A stretch of 64,000 nucleotides of DNA from Cyprinodon diabolis (lineage: Eukaryota; Chordata; Actinopteri; Cyprinodontiformes; Cyprinodontidae), in the NCBI GenBank assembly GCA_030533445.1, contig CM060064.1, forward strand, positions 40,269,787 through 40,333,786, in the 5' to 3' direction. The notes beneath the pieces were generated by a model. The model had not been told where the DNA came from. It made no database searches and saw only the letters and a list, made by a program, of their open reading frames with translations. A program made the position numbers and the translations under genes. Below, one piece after another: positions 1 to 13,654 of the stretch. Within the stretch, counting starts at the first letter, position 1. Each line of letters begins with the position of its first letter.

Positions 1-150
1 TACTGCTAAAAGAGGACAACAAGAAGTAAACCTTTACAAATGAATAACTCAACTAAGCTTACCGAGAAGCCAGGTGGGTGTTTAGAAATCTGTAGTTATT
101 TTGTTTTTTTAGGATGGGATATTAATTTTGCTGATGTTTAGCAGATTCTT
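1..150. other. Unassigned AT-rich DNA at window start
   Basis: No coding or repeat signature recognised. Confidence 0.5.
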
Positions 151-590
151 AGGTCTGTTCTCCCTGCTGCCCTCTGGGAAGAGGCTTCGCAGAATCCGCT
201 GCAGGTCCAGTAACTTCTGCAACGGTTTTTCCCCGCTGCCATCAGACTGTTAAACTGTTGAACGGCACTCAACATCACACTTGCAACATTATTTTTGCAC
301 TACCATTGATTTTATAATCTTTATCAAATAGGCCACAACTCAATGTTCTACTGTATTTTGAGCCATATTTATTTTGCACTTCACTGAACGTTTTCATATT
401 AATGTCCTTTTGCATAATTATGTTTAAACTGGTTTCTTTTCTCCTACTTTATTTTGACTGCTGCACTTTAGAAATGGTAATGTTCATTTTCACTTTTTCA
501 CTGTTGTAAACTCATTTCACTGTTGTAAGCTGCTTATTTCACGAAATGTAGTTTTGCATACACTCTGTGCATAAAAAATGACAAAGTTTG
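151..590 (+). mobile_element. LINE 3' end (reverse transcriptase C-terminus plus 3' UTR)
   Basis: One plus-strand frame at about 158-253 reads LLPSGKRLRRIRC, then FCNGFSPLPSDC and a stop. This resembles the last residues of fish non-LTR reverse transcriptase ORFs, where a basic 'LPSG-R-R' stretch lies just before the stop. The following AT-rich segment, with repeated TTTTGCAC/TTTGCACTT-like blocks, looks like a LINE 3' UTR. No catalytic RT motif is present, so this is only a 5'-truncated tail. The clade (L2, CR1 or Rex) is not resolved. Confidence 0.45.
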
Positions 591-2195
591 GCTGAGTATG
601 TGTTTAAATGTATTTTATTTGTTGTTTTTTTTATTCAAATGCATTTAAGAGTGAAAAGGCTGAGACATTTTAGTCTAAACTTAAATAAACATGAACATTT
701 GAAGAAAGTTACTGTATAAAAGCTCTTGTTAGACATCCTTAAAACAGCATGTACTGTGTTTATGTGGGAGTGATCCCTCATGGATGAACGTCCTGCCCTG
801 CCCATGTAAGGTGGGCCTGATTGAGCGATGTCTAAGGATTTAAAGAGTAAGGGGCCAGGTGATGGAGACCGAGAGGAGACACTGAGCTCTTCTGGTGTCT
901 GAATGGTGAACCAAACAGCAACATGGTGTCAGCATGATAGAGACTCTGCAGACGTGGGGGCGTAACGAGTCGAATGCACAGCTGCTTCTAACTAACTCGC
1001 CTCTCACTCCGCTTTAAACTCAATTCACTGAACTTTTACTGGCGCTGAAGCAAAAAGAAATGTTTTGTAATTCAAGACAGAACATCTTGTTGTACTAAAT
1101 CTTATTTAAGTCTTCTATCAGCAAGTGTTTCAGTAGCAGATCCATCCAGCATCTGTTGCTTTCTGTTTTATTGCTGCCTTTCTTTATTTGTTCTTTGTTG
1201 TCTCTTATTCTAGGTTTTATATACAGCCTGTTGTTTCTCTCTTTGTCTCTACACGATTGTTTTTCCTGCCTCCTTTTCTTCTCTGTCCTAATCTCCCATT
1301 TCTTCGGCCCCCCTTCCAACATCATCTTTTTCTCCAGTAATCTTTTTTTCAGCTCTTCCTTCCTTACTTTCATTGTGAATTTCTTCTTTTTTTTCTGAAT
1401 TTCTTTTGAATTCATTTCCATATTTTCTCTTCTTTACTTCCTATATGGGATCACATTGTTTCTGCTTTAGTTATTTTACTCGTCTCCTCTTTTCACACTA
1501 AGTTAAGAAAAAAAATATATATAGAAAGATATTATGAATTAATATATATACATATATTTCCAATATTGCCATTTTGGAATTTTGCTTTCCTTTTTTTTTT
1601 TTTTTAGAAATCAATAACTTTGCTGAATCCTTCTACTGTTCAACTGTCTTCATTTTGTGTGTGTTTTTCATCAGTCTTCCTTTCTTTGTGTCTTCCTCAT
1701 ATTTCAAGGTGTGTTTTTTATATTATCTCAGTTGTCATATCATCACCTTTCTGGATGTTTTATTTTATTAAAAAAAAAATCAGGAAGGAAAAACCCACAG
1801 AAACTCACTCTCTCATCCATGGGTGATGACTCATTTGCTCCTTTCCTCCAACTTCTGATGGAGCTCCTGCTGACCCAGCGGCCACCTTCAAACACAAATA
1901 ACCAACGCTGATGTGCGAGCTCGTCCTCCCGCTAAAGTAATTGTGGATAATTGTTGGATCTAATTTGGACCAATTACTAAACTGTGACCGACCAGAAATC
2001 AGCCCTGTTGGCATTTGTAATGTCGACAATGTTTAGATGTCAGTCCTGCTTAGAGACAACGCCTGCAGAGAACATCTAAACATCAGCATCAAGTTACAGT
2101 TTAAAGCTTTTGGCATTGATGCAAATGTGTTTGGAAAACTGGAGCTGATTTGATGACACAGCTTCAAAATTAATAACAATAGTGAAAAGACTTTT
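591..2195. other. No gene seen; low-complexity stretches
   Basis: Contains pyrimidine-rich DNA around 1150-1400, which creates spurious hydrophobic and lysine-rich reading frames on the two strands, and AT-rich dinucleotide runs around 1510-1560. A moderately GC-richer patch at 780-1000 has no frame I recognise. Confidence 0.5.
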
Positions 2196-2460
2196 ACACT
2201 GCAAAACATTTAAATCTTAACAATTTAGTTTCGTTAAAATAAGAGCATTTTCCAATGGAACTAGGCAATTTACATTTAAAATAAAAAAAACTATTGCATT
2301 AACTTATTTCAAGTGCGCATTATTTAATTATCTTATTTTAAAAGTGAAGGTACTCATTCCATTGGCAAACTATCTCATTAGCCTTTTAAAAAAAGGGTAA
2401 ATACACTTGATTTAAGAAATTTTTAGTTGTTTATAAATAATTTTTCCACTGAATTAAGGG
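2196..2460. mobile_element. Decayed palindromic MITE (hAT-like)
   Basis: It starts near ACACTGCAAAA and carries two inverted copies of a CCAATGGAACTAG-like core: about 2253-2268 forward, and 2357-2372 as CATTCCATTGGCAAAC. AATAAGA/TCTTATTTT blocks lie between and around them. This matches a MITE type common in fish and amphibian introns whose ends read CACTGCAAAA. The right terminus is not clear. No coding capacity. Confidence 0.5.
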
Positions 2461-4200
2461 AAACTACTAATACGTTTGCCTATTTGCATTGTATCTTGGA
2501 ACAATTACCTAATATACATAGGATAGGCATGGATGTGGATAAGAAGGAATTCAGCCACAAACACTTAATCATCCAAGTTAAGCAGTTTCATTATCAAACT
2601 GATTATGTGTGCTTTAAACTTTTACATCTTGTGTTAGTGAGATTCCTAATGATCCTGTAACGTTCAACCCATGTTCAACACTAACAAAACCTTTTGAATG
2701 AGAGTTGAAATGTCTTCAGGTTTCAAGAAAAAGTTAAATTACTCTTTATTTGAGCACTAAGTACCACAGAGCATCCAGACAGTATAAACACGGCTTTACT
2801 TGTTCCTCATATTATGTTACAGCGAGTTCCTAAAAACTGATTGGAGTCATTTGTCTCTGAAAATTCTCCACACACTCCATCATAATGCCATAAATAAATA
2901 CGGTTTAATATTTTTATTAAGCTTTACTAACTCAAGCAAAAAAAAAAAATCCAAATCCCAGATATTATTATCCCCTCCTTTTGTTTAATGACGTGTTAAA
3001 GAAACATTAGAAGAAATTCAGATTTAACAAACAAATTGTTGAATTTAACAAGAAGCAGAAGGTCAATTTTTCAAAGCTAAGAGGTTCTGCGCTGCTAATT
3101 TCCAGCATTTCTACATCTTCTCATGTTCCTGCCATCAGTTAAACCACTAAAACTGTTTAACAGTTATTCTACCTAACCCAGCAAGGATATTAGTTATATT
3201 TAAACAAACATATTGTCATAATGCAAACTTTGTTGTTCTCCATTAAATCAGTGCAGAGTAGCAAACATTTTTGACAAAAGAAAGGCTAAAAATTGTGGGG
3301 ATAATTTGTATTCGGACCCTTTTGTTTGCTTCCCCTATACAGTATCAGTTCCCATATAGATGAAGATGTGTTCCGGTCTGCTAATTTGTCTGTGTAATTA
3401 ATGTCACTTATGTTTGTTTCTTTATAATCTCCACTTTATTCTAATGTAGTCTATTTATTTACTTTTCTTAATCATGTACTCTTGTTTGTGCTGCCCTCTA
3501 TTTCCAGCAGAGCTTACATAAAGCTTTTATATTCTGGCTTCTTCTAAGGTAACTAACAGATTTTTAATCGGTAATTTTGTTTGATGTCTGTAAAACGTTT
3601 GATTTAAATTAAACAGAAACAACATTTATATGATTATAACTACGAAGCTTGTATCATTTAGTCCTCTGGGATCTGAATTAGCAAGAACAGTGAAACTGGC
3701 AGCAGATGGCCAACAGTTCTGTTTCACAGAGCAAAGCTTCAGCAGCAATCTCTTTCAGGTGGGCCTGTTGTGAAAGATTTTCTCCTTATTTTAAAGCACA
3801 GTGACAGATTTCTTAGTCTGTTCAATAGGAATTTGTTTTTGTTCTTTGACCTCTGTGTCTGTAGTAATCCAGTTTCTATTGTAGGAAAACCTTTTAAAGC
3901 TAAACTAAAGCAGGGTTACAGCCCCATCTTCCAGCTCCCCAATGAACACCATTTTAACACCGGCTAATATTCTGGCTCTGCTTCACACATAGAGATGAAA
4001 TCTCTCCTAACCACTGCCATCTAGTTTTGCCTTTCTGTTCCTCACTGTTCCTCACTCATCTTACTGTATATGAGTTTCAAAAGAAATTAGGGTTTTTTTC
4101 AGACTGTTCAGTGGTTATGATTTTTTTTCTTTGCATGATTTTGAAGATTTAATAAAAACAAAAAAGGGAATTTAATTGATCTCACATTGGAGAAATCCAC
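2461..4200. other. No gene seen
   Basis: AT-rich sequence with many stops on both strands. No repeat boundary or splice-delimited frame could be supported. Confidence 0.5.
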
Positions 4201-4660
4201 CTCTGCATTTAACCTATTAAATCATTCATTCCTGCTGCCACCAGACTCTATAATAATGCACTATAACAACAATAACACCTGTAAAAATCACTGTGCAGCT
4301 ACATTATAGTTTTTTATTTATTGACTGTGAACAATATCCTGTGCAATATGCTGAATGTGCAATATTTCTCCACCTGTATATAAGCCATCCGGATTGTACA
4401 TATTTTTATTTCTTATTTTTTTATTTCTTATTTTTATTTTGTTTTTCATTGTGTGCAATACATGTACACTTGCACCTTAATCCTATTTATCTTGATATAC
4501 TGTATATACCTGGATATACTGTATATATATTGCTTATTCTTAATGCACCTTTTTCCTCCCTGTTTGCACCTTCTGTAACTTCTATGCCAATATGTGACGA
4601 GTGAATTTCTCTGCTGTGAGATCAATAAAGCTCATCTAATCTAATCTAATCTAACCCATC
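4201..4660 (+). mobile_element. LINE 3' end with (TCTAA)n tail
   Basis: A short frame reading NHSFLLPPDS near 4222 resembles a degraded RT C-terminus. An AT-rich 3' UTR follows, with repeats of 'gatatactgtatata'. The 3' terminus is GATCAATAAAG followed by a pentanucleotide tail, CATCTAATCTAATCTAATCTAA, at about 4633-4656. A short tandem repeat in place of poly(A) is typical of several fish non-LTR families. A minus-strand SINE abuts the tail. The element is strongly 5'-truncated and non-functional. Confidence 0.6.
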
Positions 4661-4663
4661 CTT

Positions 4664-4828
4664 TTGTGGAGCAGTGGGCTGCCATTGTGCGGCGTCTGGG
4701 GAGCAATCAGGGGTTAAGGGTCTTGCTCTGGAACCCTGAGTGGAGGCAGTGGGATTCAAACCAGGTACTTGCAACCTTCTCAGAGCACAAGCACCCTGCT
4801 CTAAACCCACTAGGCTAAAACTCCCCCC
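4664..4828 (-). mobile_element. tRNA-derived SINE, minus strand
   Basis: Read on the minus strand, the head is TTTTAGCCTAGTGGGTTTAG AGC (A-box-like). GGTTGCAAGTACC and then GGTTTGAATCCC (B-box-like, the internal RNA polymerase III promoter motif) follow. The body ends in CCCTTAACCCCTGATTGC. The same order of motifs occurs on the plus strand near 59810-60005, so two members of one SINE family are in this window. No target duplication could be defined, partly because the element abuts a LINE tail. Confidence 0.65.
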
Positions 4829-5009
4829 TTATGCTTTGAGACAACCCCATCTATCAAGTCAGGATTTCACACCTTGGTTCCTTATGGTATGCAGAAAACT
4901 GTAAGAAATGTTTAGTTTTGCTCATGTTTTTGTACCTTCCATTTAATGAAAGAGTAAACTGTTTTCCAGCCAACGCCTACTTACTACAAAAAAACTGACC
5001 CCTTTTTTT

Positions 5010-6112
5010 TTATTATTATTCCTTTATTTAACCAGGAAAAGTCCCATTGAGATCAACAATCTCTTTTTCAAGGGAGTCCTGGCCAAGACAGCGGCAAACG
5101 ATTACATTACAAATTACATTACAGTTTGCAATTACATCAATCTATAATTACAGTAGAAATTCATAAAACAGTTACAAACCATAGATCTAATTTCCAAACC
5201 TTTGAGCAATCGTTTAAAATGTCCGATTGGAATCAAATCCTTCAACTTCCAGTCTTTCTGAAGATTGTTCCATGTTTTGGGGGCAGAGTACTGAAAAGCT
5301 GTCTTTCCAGCTTCAGTGCGGACACTAGGTACAGACAGAAGCAAAGACTCTTGAGAACATAGAGAATACAGTCCAGCCACTCTTGGTTGAATGTACTCAC
5401 AGAGGTATGAGGGGAGCAGACGCAGAATACCCTTATAAATGATCATATACCAGAGAGTGAGTCTACGAGTCTCTAATGCTGGCCAGCCCACACGTATGTA
5501 AAGTTCACAGTGGTGTGTGCGAGGCTTACAATTTGTGATAAATCGTAGGGAGGCATGGTAAACTGAGTCTAAAATTTTTAGAACTTGATCTGGGGCATTG
5601 ATACAGATTGGGTCACCATAGTCCAGAATGGGTAAAAACGTTGCAGCTACCAGTCTCTTCTTCGAATTAAAAGGGAAACAAAGCCTATTCCTGAAGAAGA
5701 AGTAGCCAATTTTCAGTCTGAGTTTCTTAATTTATTGTTCAACATGAGGTTTAAAATTTAGACTTTCATCAATTAAAATTCCTAAATATTTAAAAGACTG
5801 AACCCTTTCTATCTCTGACTCATCCAAGGTGATAAGAGAATAGCTATTTTGCAATTTAGTCATTTTAGTTTTATTTGAATTTAAAGAAAGATCTAGTTTA
5901 AAAGCCTGTGCTGAACCAAATTAAAAGCAATTTGTAAAGTAGAGACACACGCAGTAGGGTTTTTTTTCCAAAACTGTAAAAAAAAACATGTCATCATTAT
6001 AAAAATGGTAGTTAGTGTCTATAAGATCCTGGCCAACATTGTTCACATAGATAGTAAATAGTAGAGGCCCCAAAACGGAGCCTAGGGGCACTCCTTTAGT
6101 TAGTGACAATGT
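5010..6112 (-). pseudogene. 5'-truncated L2-like LINE, broken reverse transcriptase
   Basis: Minus-strand frames give pieces of a non-LTR reverse transcriptase in the expected order. Near 6109-5960 there is LTKGVPLGSVLGPLLFTIY followed by a YNDD where the catalytic YADD would be expected. Near 5491-5132 there is an RT C-terminal segment with ALETRRLTLWY, LPSYLCEYI and FQYSAPKTWNNLQ. The pieces lie in different frames and are separated by stops and a gap, and the N-terminal RT and endonuclease are absent. The 3' end on the minus strand reads CCTGGTTAAATAAAGG, followed by ATT repeats; I recall this terminus from fish L2-type LINEs. The altered YADD and multiple lesions make it inactive. Confidence 0.8.
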
Positions 6113-7774
6113 ACTTTAAAATATTCAGCCAAACTGTTCTCCGTTTTCATGTGGATACTGCTTTGTTATGGCTTAGATGTAGAGGTCAGTACTTCATATC
6201 TTTAATAAGATAACAGATAATAAAGAAATTAACTGATAAACAACTCTCAATTAACCTTCCCCAGGACACCTGAACTGTCCCTTTAATCTCTACCTTTAAA
6301 TGTTTCCCCAACTGATAAAATGTTAGATTACACCTGAGTCCGACTGATCGGAGGCATCGCCCCTTTCCAAGAAAGCCCTTAATTTCCAGCTGAAAAACAG
6401 GCTTCTGCAAAGAGCTGTGGCAGATTACTACTCAACACAGCACAGTTGAGGTTCACCGCACCACCGCTGTGGCCCCGGGGCCTCTCTCCTTTAGCATACT
6501 GCAGGGAGCTCACAGAGCACCAACTTCAGACCCAGAGAATCTCCACTTCCAGCAGGTTGCCTCAGACGAAGCTGTCAGCGGCGGATCTTGTTTCCTGCTG
6601 AGCCTCATTTTTTAAAGCGAGCCTCATCTGTGTGCACAGCTCTGACATCTCTGAAGGGGAAAAATGTGGACCTGATTTGGATCCCAGGAGCATCAGCAAC
6701 AGCTTGGACGGATGGGAAGAATATGTGGGGGTGGGAAGGAGGCCGGAAAAGACAACCCAATAAAAAAAAAGTACAATAGAGAAAAATGTGCCAATTTCGG
6801 CTGTTATAAAGTAATTCAACACCAAAAGGCGAGGCTGGCTGAAAGATGTTCCCCCGCTGTCGATCCCTGTCATCAGATTTTAATGCAGCAGCATTTGGTT
6901 TCCAGGAGCAGGATCAGAAACACTCACAGTGTGTTTTTCCTTTAAGTGATGTGGTGAAGAACTTATTATGATGATGAAAGCATTTAAAGGATGGATGTTG
7001 TAATTTGTTGCTTTGCTAAAGAAATTAAATACATGAAGTTTTGGTTAAAGAAAAAGTATTTTGCAACTTTTAGAAAATTCAACTGCACCCAACAGCAGCC
7101 TTTGGCTGAATGCACAGAAAGATGTTTCCATCTTCAGTGCATTGCAAACATTGAAAAGCCATAAACCTTTTAATGGTGCACAATAATATTTTTTGCAGAA
7201 GCGTCAATCGTTTTGGCTACCTATACTTTATTGGAGTCATTATTTTTTAGATAACTTTTTACTCATAACATTTTTCTGCAATTGTCTCTACCTTTTACTC
7301 CTTACTGTACATCTTAAAAACAGATTGTTGGTTTCGGTTCATTTAAGCTATTTTTCTGTTATGGCCTGTTGGTATTAAAAAAAATAATAAAAACCATCAA
7401 AATAATTTGTTTTATCCAGAAAATGTATTTCTTAGTAGTTGGACCAACTGTACCAACTTTTTGCTCGTCACATACCAAAGTAGTTTTTCAAGATGATACA
7501 ACAAAGAAAAAATTTAACACCATTAACATTAGTCATAAAACTAAGAAAAATAAGTATAAGGAAGTTATCATCAAGATTTGCGGAAAAATGATTTTTTAAT
7601 AGGTTAGGATACATTACTTTTCATACATTAAGTAGTTTTAAGAATTGTACTTTTACACTTTTGCCTGGATAGAAAGCTAAAGTTGATACTCAAACTCCTA
7701 CAAAAGTGTTTTAAAACTGTAGGATTATACTTCTAGTTGAGCATTAATATTAATACTTTTGCAACCTGAGATTA
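6113..7774. other. No gene seen
   Basis: Nothing recognised. A GC-richer patch at 6420-6760 has overlapping short frames on both strands without a domain signature. Confidence 0.5.
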
Positions 7775-8405
7775 TTTGTCTTTTATTAGGATTTTGTGTG
7801 ATAAACCAACACCATGTCGTGAATAGCAGTAGAAGAAAATGATCCTTAATTTGGGAAAGTAGCCGGGAGATTATAGGAGCTGCAGAGATCTACAGCTATA
7901 GCTGGAGAATCAGTGCAAAGGAACAATATTAGTTCAGCACAACACAGTCTGATTTTCTTTGAAAAGTGCCAGGCAGAAAGCCTGACAAGATCCAGACAAT
8001 GTAGAGGATACAGGAAACATGTGGATAAAAGTGCTTTTGTCAGGTGGGAGGAAAACCTAATTTCTCTTTGACAACATCAAACAGCTTAAAAATACAGTAC
8101 ATCAACATGAACATCACCACAGCGAAACAAGGTGGGGGCAGCATCATGCTTTGGAGATGCCTTGCTTTGGTAAGGAATGCTGTCAGCTTTAAGTCACCAA
8201 TTCTACAGAGAAAATGGTGCTAAAATGTTAACATTGTTTTTTGTAAACAATGTTTTTACAAAGCATGGACAATGTGAGGTGTGTGGGTGGTTACAAAAGC
8301 ATGCCACACTTCTCAGATGTTCTTTGAAAATGTTTTGACAACCATATATCAATACCCTTACACTTTACATAACATTGACTCATTTGTGTTAGTTTATCAA
8401 ACAAA
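7775..8405 (+). pseudogene. Decayed, internally deleted Tc1 element
   Basis: At 8130-8165 the plus strand still encodes GGGSIMLW, the conserved glycine-rich strand of Tc1 transposases that precedes the second catalytic aspartate. The left part contains GGATTTTGTGTGATAAACC and the right part has CATGCCACACTTCTCAGATG followed by a TGTGTTAGTTTATCAAAC-like inverted match. Together these recall the long inverted repeats of a common fish Tc1 group. Most of the transposase is missing and no frame is intact. Outer ends are not sharply defined. Confidence 0.6.
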
Positions 8406-11400
8406 ACAAACACAAATAGTGTTAGTTTGTGCATCCATTGCCTTTCAGCAGAGTTTTGGGGATCCAGGAAAAAAAGCCCAGAAATATTTGTCCAAAGTGA
8501 AACTATCCAAAGATTTTCTCGAATCAGGCAGCTTATAGTTTCCTCCCAGTGACTTCCTGGTTTGCATTAAGGTCTCCATCTAGTGGGAAACACCTGGAAA
8601 ACTTTAAAAAGTGAGCGTTCTTATCAGATCTCCAAACCACCTTAAATAATATGTTTGGATACCTCCAGCTCCCAATGGATAACAGAGCTCCTCACCCCAT
8701 CTCTGAGGCTTAGCCCAGCCACCCTATGGATTTAGCTCATTTCTGCTGGTTGTGCTCGAGTTGTTTTGGTTATGATTTATATCTTATGATCATAAATACT
8801 GATACTTTTTAGATTTGAAGATTATTTTCTATTTTGATTTTGATTCAAAGCAATGAGTTAATTCTTTAAAGTATAAAAATTCTTAGCTGGTTAAGTTGAT
8901 TTTATTTAGATTTAATATCATCACATTACAACCAAAAATTAGATGTATTTTGTTGCATTTTAATGTGAAAAATGAATTTAAAAATATATATATATATATA
9001 TATGTGCACTTGATGGAAAAAGATACAGAGCACTAAAGCTTTTGTATAATTAAAAAGCACAAAAATTCTGCATAAAATTGTCATCCAAACTATTTTCTTT
9101 GGTTTGCCTTTTTAAATTACAGCTTATGTGAATAGTTGTATAATGCTGCACCTTATGTAGGGATTTTCTTTGAAAATTCACTTTATTTTGATTTAATAAC
9201 ATTCTTTTTTTCTCCCTTCTTTTTGTTTCTGTTGACTTACTTGTGAATTATTTTGTTTATGCTCCCCTCTACTGGCTGAAAAATCTATTGTTCGTCTATT
9301 ACTTTATTTTTATTATTAGGGCTGTTTGAGAAAAAATGGAAAAGGGAGATATTGATTTGTTATTTTTATATATTGTAAAAAATATATGGGGGGGGGGGTG
9401 AGTAAATTGGATCGACTAGCAGCTGAACGAAAATTTGGTTGCAGAGAAACACTGACATCTTAAAAATATGAAAGAAAAAAAAGCAGAGCAAAAGAGCTGC
9501 AGAGTCTACACTGAGCTAAGAGTCTACATGTTTCAAAATAGGAAACCTGTGGGGATGCTGCTAAATGCAAACATTATATTGTTTTGGGTTTTTTTTCTTG
9601 ACTTTTGGGTGATGTATAACAGAGCTACATAGTTCTGTTACTCTCCACTTGATGGGTTAAATAAAGCACATTGCTAGTGCACATATCAGTGAATATTTTC
9701 CCTGAAAAAAACCTTTTACAAAAATATTTTTTTATTGCTCAAAAAACTTTGAAGGGTTCCTCCAGAGGGTGCTCTTGTCAACAAATGATCTATTCATGTC
9801 TTCATATCCAGTGTTTGTGATTCTGGCCCTCAGGTGTGATGAAGCTGAAACACAGTTGAAAACTTTTAGGACAAAAAAAAGTGAATAAAAGACCTTGAGG
9901 GGTAGAAATGTAGAATTAAGAGTCCAACAGCTGTCGTAGGAAAAGAAAAAAATCAAAATGTACTCCTTGCCGCAGGCTTACAGATGTTTAATCCAGACAC
10001 AGAGGGAGACGTTTTGGGTTTGCAGTGACTTAACAAGGCCAAATTTATGAACATTTTCCCTCCTGTCTTAACGCCAGCATTATTGCACTTGGCATCTTGT
10101 GTCTTCAAGCTTCCTGACCCATCGCAACTCCTAATTTTCTAAGTCTGCTGCTCTGACTTCCTCTCTGTTTGTTTTCTGGTCTCCAGGAAGAACTTTTTTC
10201 TCCTTGTGGTTTTTCTTATTGAGCTCCGTGTCTGACAAAGCAGGCATGAAGCTTTACAGAGATTCAATTCTGGGACTCTTTCAGCTAAGATGAACCCAGA
10301 TTTAGGTTCAAGGCATCTCAAAATGTCCTGTGCAAGAAAGTTTGGGATGAGCTTGATGTTATGGACAAAGGGAAACCCTGCAGAGATTGAAACTGTGGGA
10401 TCTGGTTTTGGTCTCATCTTGCATCAAGAACGGCAGCAATGCCTGAAGTGCAGCCGCCAAGGTTTCTCTCTAAGGGTGGAAGCTTGGCTCAGTCAGAGTG
10501 CATTACAGCAGCTATGCAGAGCAATGCTAAACCATCTGGTGACACCTAAAACCACAGCATCAGATGTTAGCCAGAGACGCATAAAAAATGTAAGATCTTT
10601 TCTAAGTTTTTTTAAACTTTGAAGAAAAACATGTCAACCTAAATTTACTATGTTACTGTTTCATATCAGAATTACATATCAAGACTTTCTGAGATCCATT
10701 CTATTGGTAATAATTTAATAATTTTTCTTTATTTTTTATCACATATCCACTTCTTTTATCTAAGAAAAAGTTATAAAACAACAGTTAAAATTTAATCTAA
10801 TGGGGTTGATGTCATTTAGTCAGGTACACGCTCACTTGTATGCACAAATTCTGTTTCCTCCACAGCCTCTGATTTTACAGCCTAATGCTTCAAAAATATA
10901 TATCAACTGGTTCTTAGTAGAAAATACATTCAAAATATCTGCATGCAATTAAAAATCATGGCAAAGCCTATGCGTCATCAATCTGTCCAGCAGGTGTCAC
11001 TAAACAAAAGGAAATAAAAACATTCACATGCAGCAGCTCTGTTCAGTCTTGTCTTTTAGTGAAACTGGAATAAAACAGCAATTTTAGTTTGCAATAAAAT
11101 AAATGATTTTACCAGAGTTAATTCCTATATTATTAGATTTTACTTCAACCATCAAGTTGTTAATCTGGCAATATATTATGTTAGGTAGCACAAATCAAAG
11201 GCTTCCCTAGATAAAAATAAATATGTTTAATCTAACAGTCCCATATTTGAAGGCACAGAAAATGAACCACTGATTCATTTGTCCCATTTAATTTCACACA
11301 AATTGTTTTCAGATCTGTGCAACTTTTTCTCTACACTCTGATCCTTAAATATATTTAACATTTCCAGCTGAATATAGGCCAGGTGGTTGACTGCTCTATC

Positions 11401-13650
11401 CTAGCAGTTTAATATATTTCTATAGAATCACAAACCTTTCCTTGACTATGTGTTTATTGTCTTGGAGCTTCACATTCATTTAATCTCCAGATTCTCATCA
11501 GGAAGGGCCTGCGGTATTTACCCATTTATCCTTTCTCCATTTATGTGAAGTCTGGCAGAACCATTTACTGTCAGACAGTCAACACTGTGTTCTTCCCTTT
11601 GTCACTCCTGGTATTTAGTTTACAATATATTTTCCTCAAATTTCACCTATTATCCGAATCTTCTCCTGCCAACACTTTAAACCTGCTTCAACAGTTGTTT
11701 TTTCCTCAGTAGTAAAATCTGGTCACTTCTTGTTTACATGGAAAAACCTCTAACTGATATTCTCAGGGTTTTTTCTAAAGCTCGCTGCAGGTGCTTTGTG
11801 TTTTTTGAATGACTCTCTTGATTCTGTTGACTCCTTTGTCAGAAATCTAATGAGGTGTAACTAGCCATGGGAAGATGTTTTTTTTTTTTTTTTTTTTGGT
11901 GATAATGGCTGCAATGGCACTGAAAAAAACATTAAAAAAATGCTGTAACCACTCAAATTAACATGTTTTACAACAGTGAGAGTTTTGGGAAGGTTTCTTC
12001 GTGTTTTAGGTGGGTTCCTGGTTTTATATGCCTTTCTGTACATCCTTTCTTTCATGTTTTTATAACCTATTTCCTGTATTATTCCGACTTTTAAGACATA
12101 CCTCAACTTTTGGACAAATTTGATTTAATTTTGAGTATATGTGGATAACTGGATGACATCTGGCTTGAAATTTATGTCAATAGTGGCATAAAAATATATC
12201 TTCAAAAAGTAAATCGTAGATGTTTTCATTGAATAGCTTATCCCTTGCATGACTTATATTCAAACTGGCAATATACTGTGTGGATATGCTCAGATTTTTT
12301 ACCCCATGAAATTGTTAAGGGACTAAAAAAATGTTGGTAAAATTTTAAATGTATTTAAAAATGCTGAACCACAGCAAGTTGTGGAAAGAATACTTAAAAG
12401 GTCCACAGAGATAAAAATAGCTCCTCACAATGAACATTATATATTTGGTCTATATTGATAAAAACAAATCACTGAATTGAATTTATAAATGAATATTGTG
12501 CACATGGTATAAGAAGGAGTGAGAAGTGAAGGACACAACCATCTTCAAAAACTAGACTACAACACTGGCTCTAATAATTATGTTAGCTATAAATCAACAA
12601 CGAGGAGTACGATTGGAAATAATTTCTAAATTTAGATATGTAATCATTAATTCGATCAATTGCCGACACATTTAAATTGTTATGAATAATTAAGTTGAAA
12701 TAGCAATAGCATTTCATTTTATAAATAGTATTATAAGATGTGGTAACAAATCCTCTCCTTACTAGATGGTAGCAGATTTGCAGTTGGTTTTAGTTAGAAA
12801 TGAGTGCAGTTTAAATACATATAGGGCAGGCACCTCTTAAAGTTGTATATCCTCAACTGATCTGCAGAATTGTTGTACCACGGTCATGTGTTCGAAATCT
12901 GCTGGAAACGGAAATGCAAGTCATTACAAATTAGGGAAAAATATATTACAATCAAATACATACAAAATGTAACATCTTTGTTCTAAAAGTTATTTACAAT
13001 TCAGAAAAGTCCATCCCCTTCATTCCTCCTTATTTTCTCCTTTCTTTAATATCTTTGTTTGCCACAACTCAATGTTTTTATTGCTGGTTGATTACAAGTC
13101 ACATGTTTATGGCTACAAAGCAAGTAAGTAAAAATAAAAACATTAAAAGAACTGCAAAAATGATATATTTTCATAGTGTGAGTGTATAAAATTTATATGT
13201 CAGCTTTAAGCTCCCATCATCTGTAACAGTAAATAACAGGCTCTATGTTTTAGAGAGAGTATTAAAAAGAGATGAACAGGAGGAAGGATCTCCTTTTGCC
13301 TCAAGCCGCTCACCATCATCAGTTGGAATTTCAACAAACCACACAGGACAGGGAAGTGCAGAAAAACAGGAGATGCCATGCGATTACACTTTTAAAGCCT
13401 ATTGGATGTTTTGGTCTGTTGTTTTTGCCTTCATACCACTTCAATAAGACATAGATGTAAAAGACATTGGGTATAACCACAGCTAAACCCTGTTTATTTG
13501 TAAAGGTCCTCAATCTTAATATTTGTGATAGTGTATTTTCATTTTTGCTCTCTTTGCCAAAAGCAGAGGTGAAGGGATTTACTTTTGAATATCTTTCTGA
13601 TTCTATGTCGGAAAAGTTGGCTTAACTGATTTTTTGGATCTGAATTCTGG
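8406..13650. other. Long stretch without a supported gene
   Basis: Mostly AT-rich. At 8920-8972, CATCACATTACAACC is a possible scrap of the same Tc1 end as the relic just upstream. There is a short (TA)n at about 8984-9002 and a G run at about 9389-9398. A minus-strand frame ending at 9732 has an acceptor-like TGTGTTTCAG before it but is not convincing. A poly(T) run lies at about 11878-11897. Confidence 0.5.
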
Positions 13651-13654
13651 CCTG

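Noticed and set aside
1095..1421. 108-aa lysine/glutamate-rich frame and its hydrophobic partner on the other strand
   Set aside because: Both come from pyrimidine-rich low-complexity DNA; no domain.
9734..9860. Minus-strand terminal-exon-like frame after TGTGTTTCAG, ending with a stop overlapping AATAAA
   Set aside because: Plausible but AT-rich and unrecognised, with no companion exons; below my threshold.
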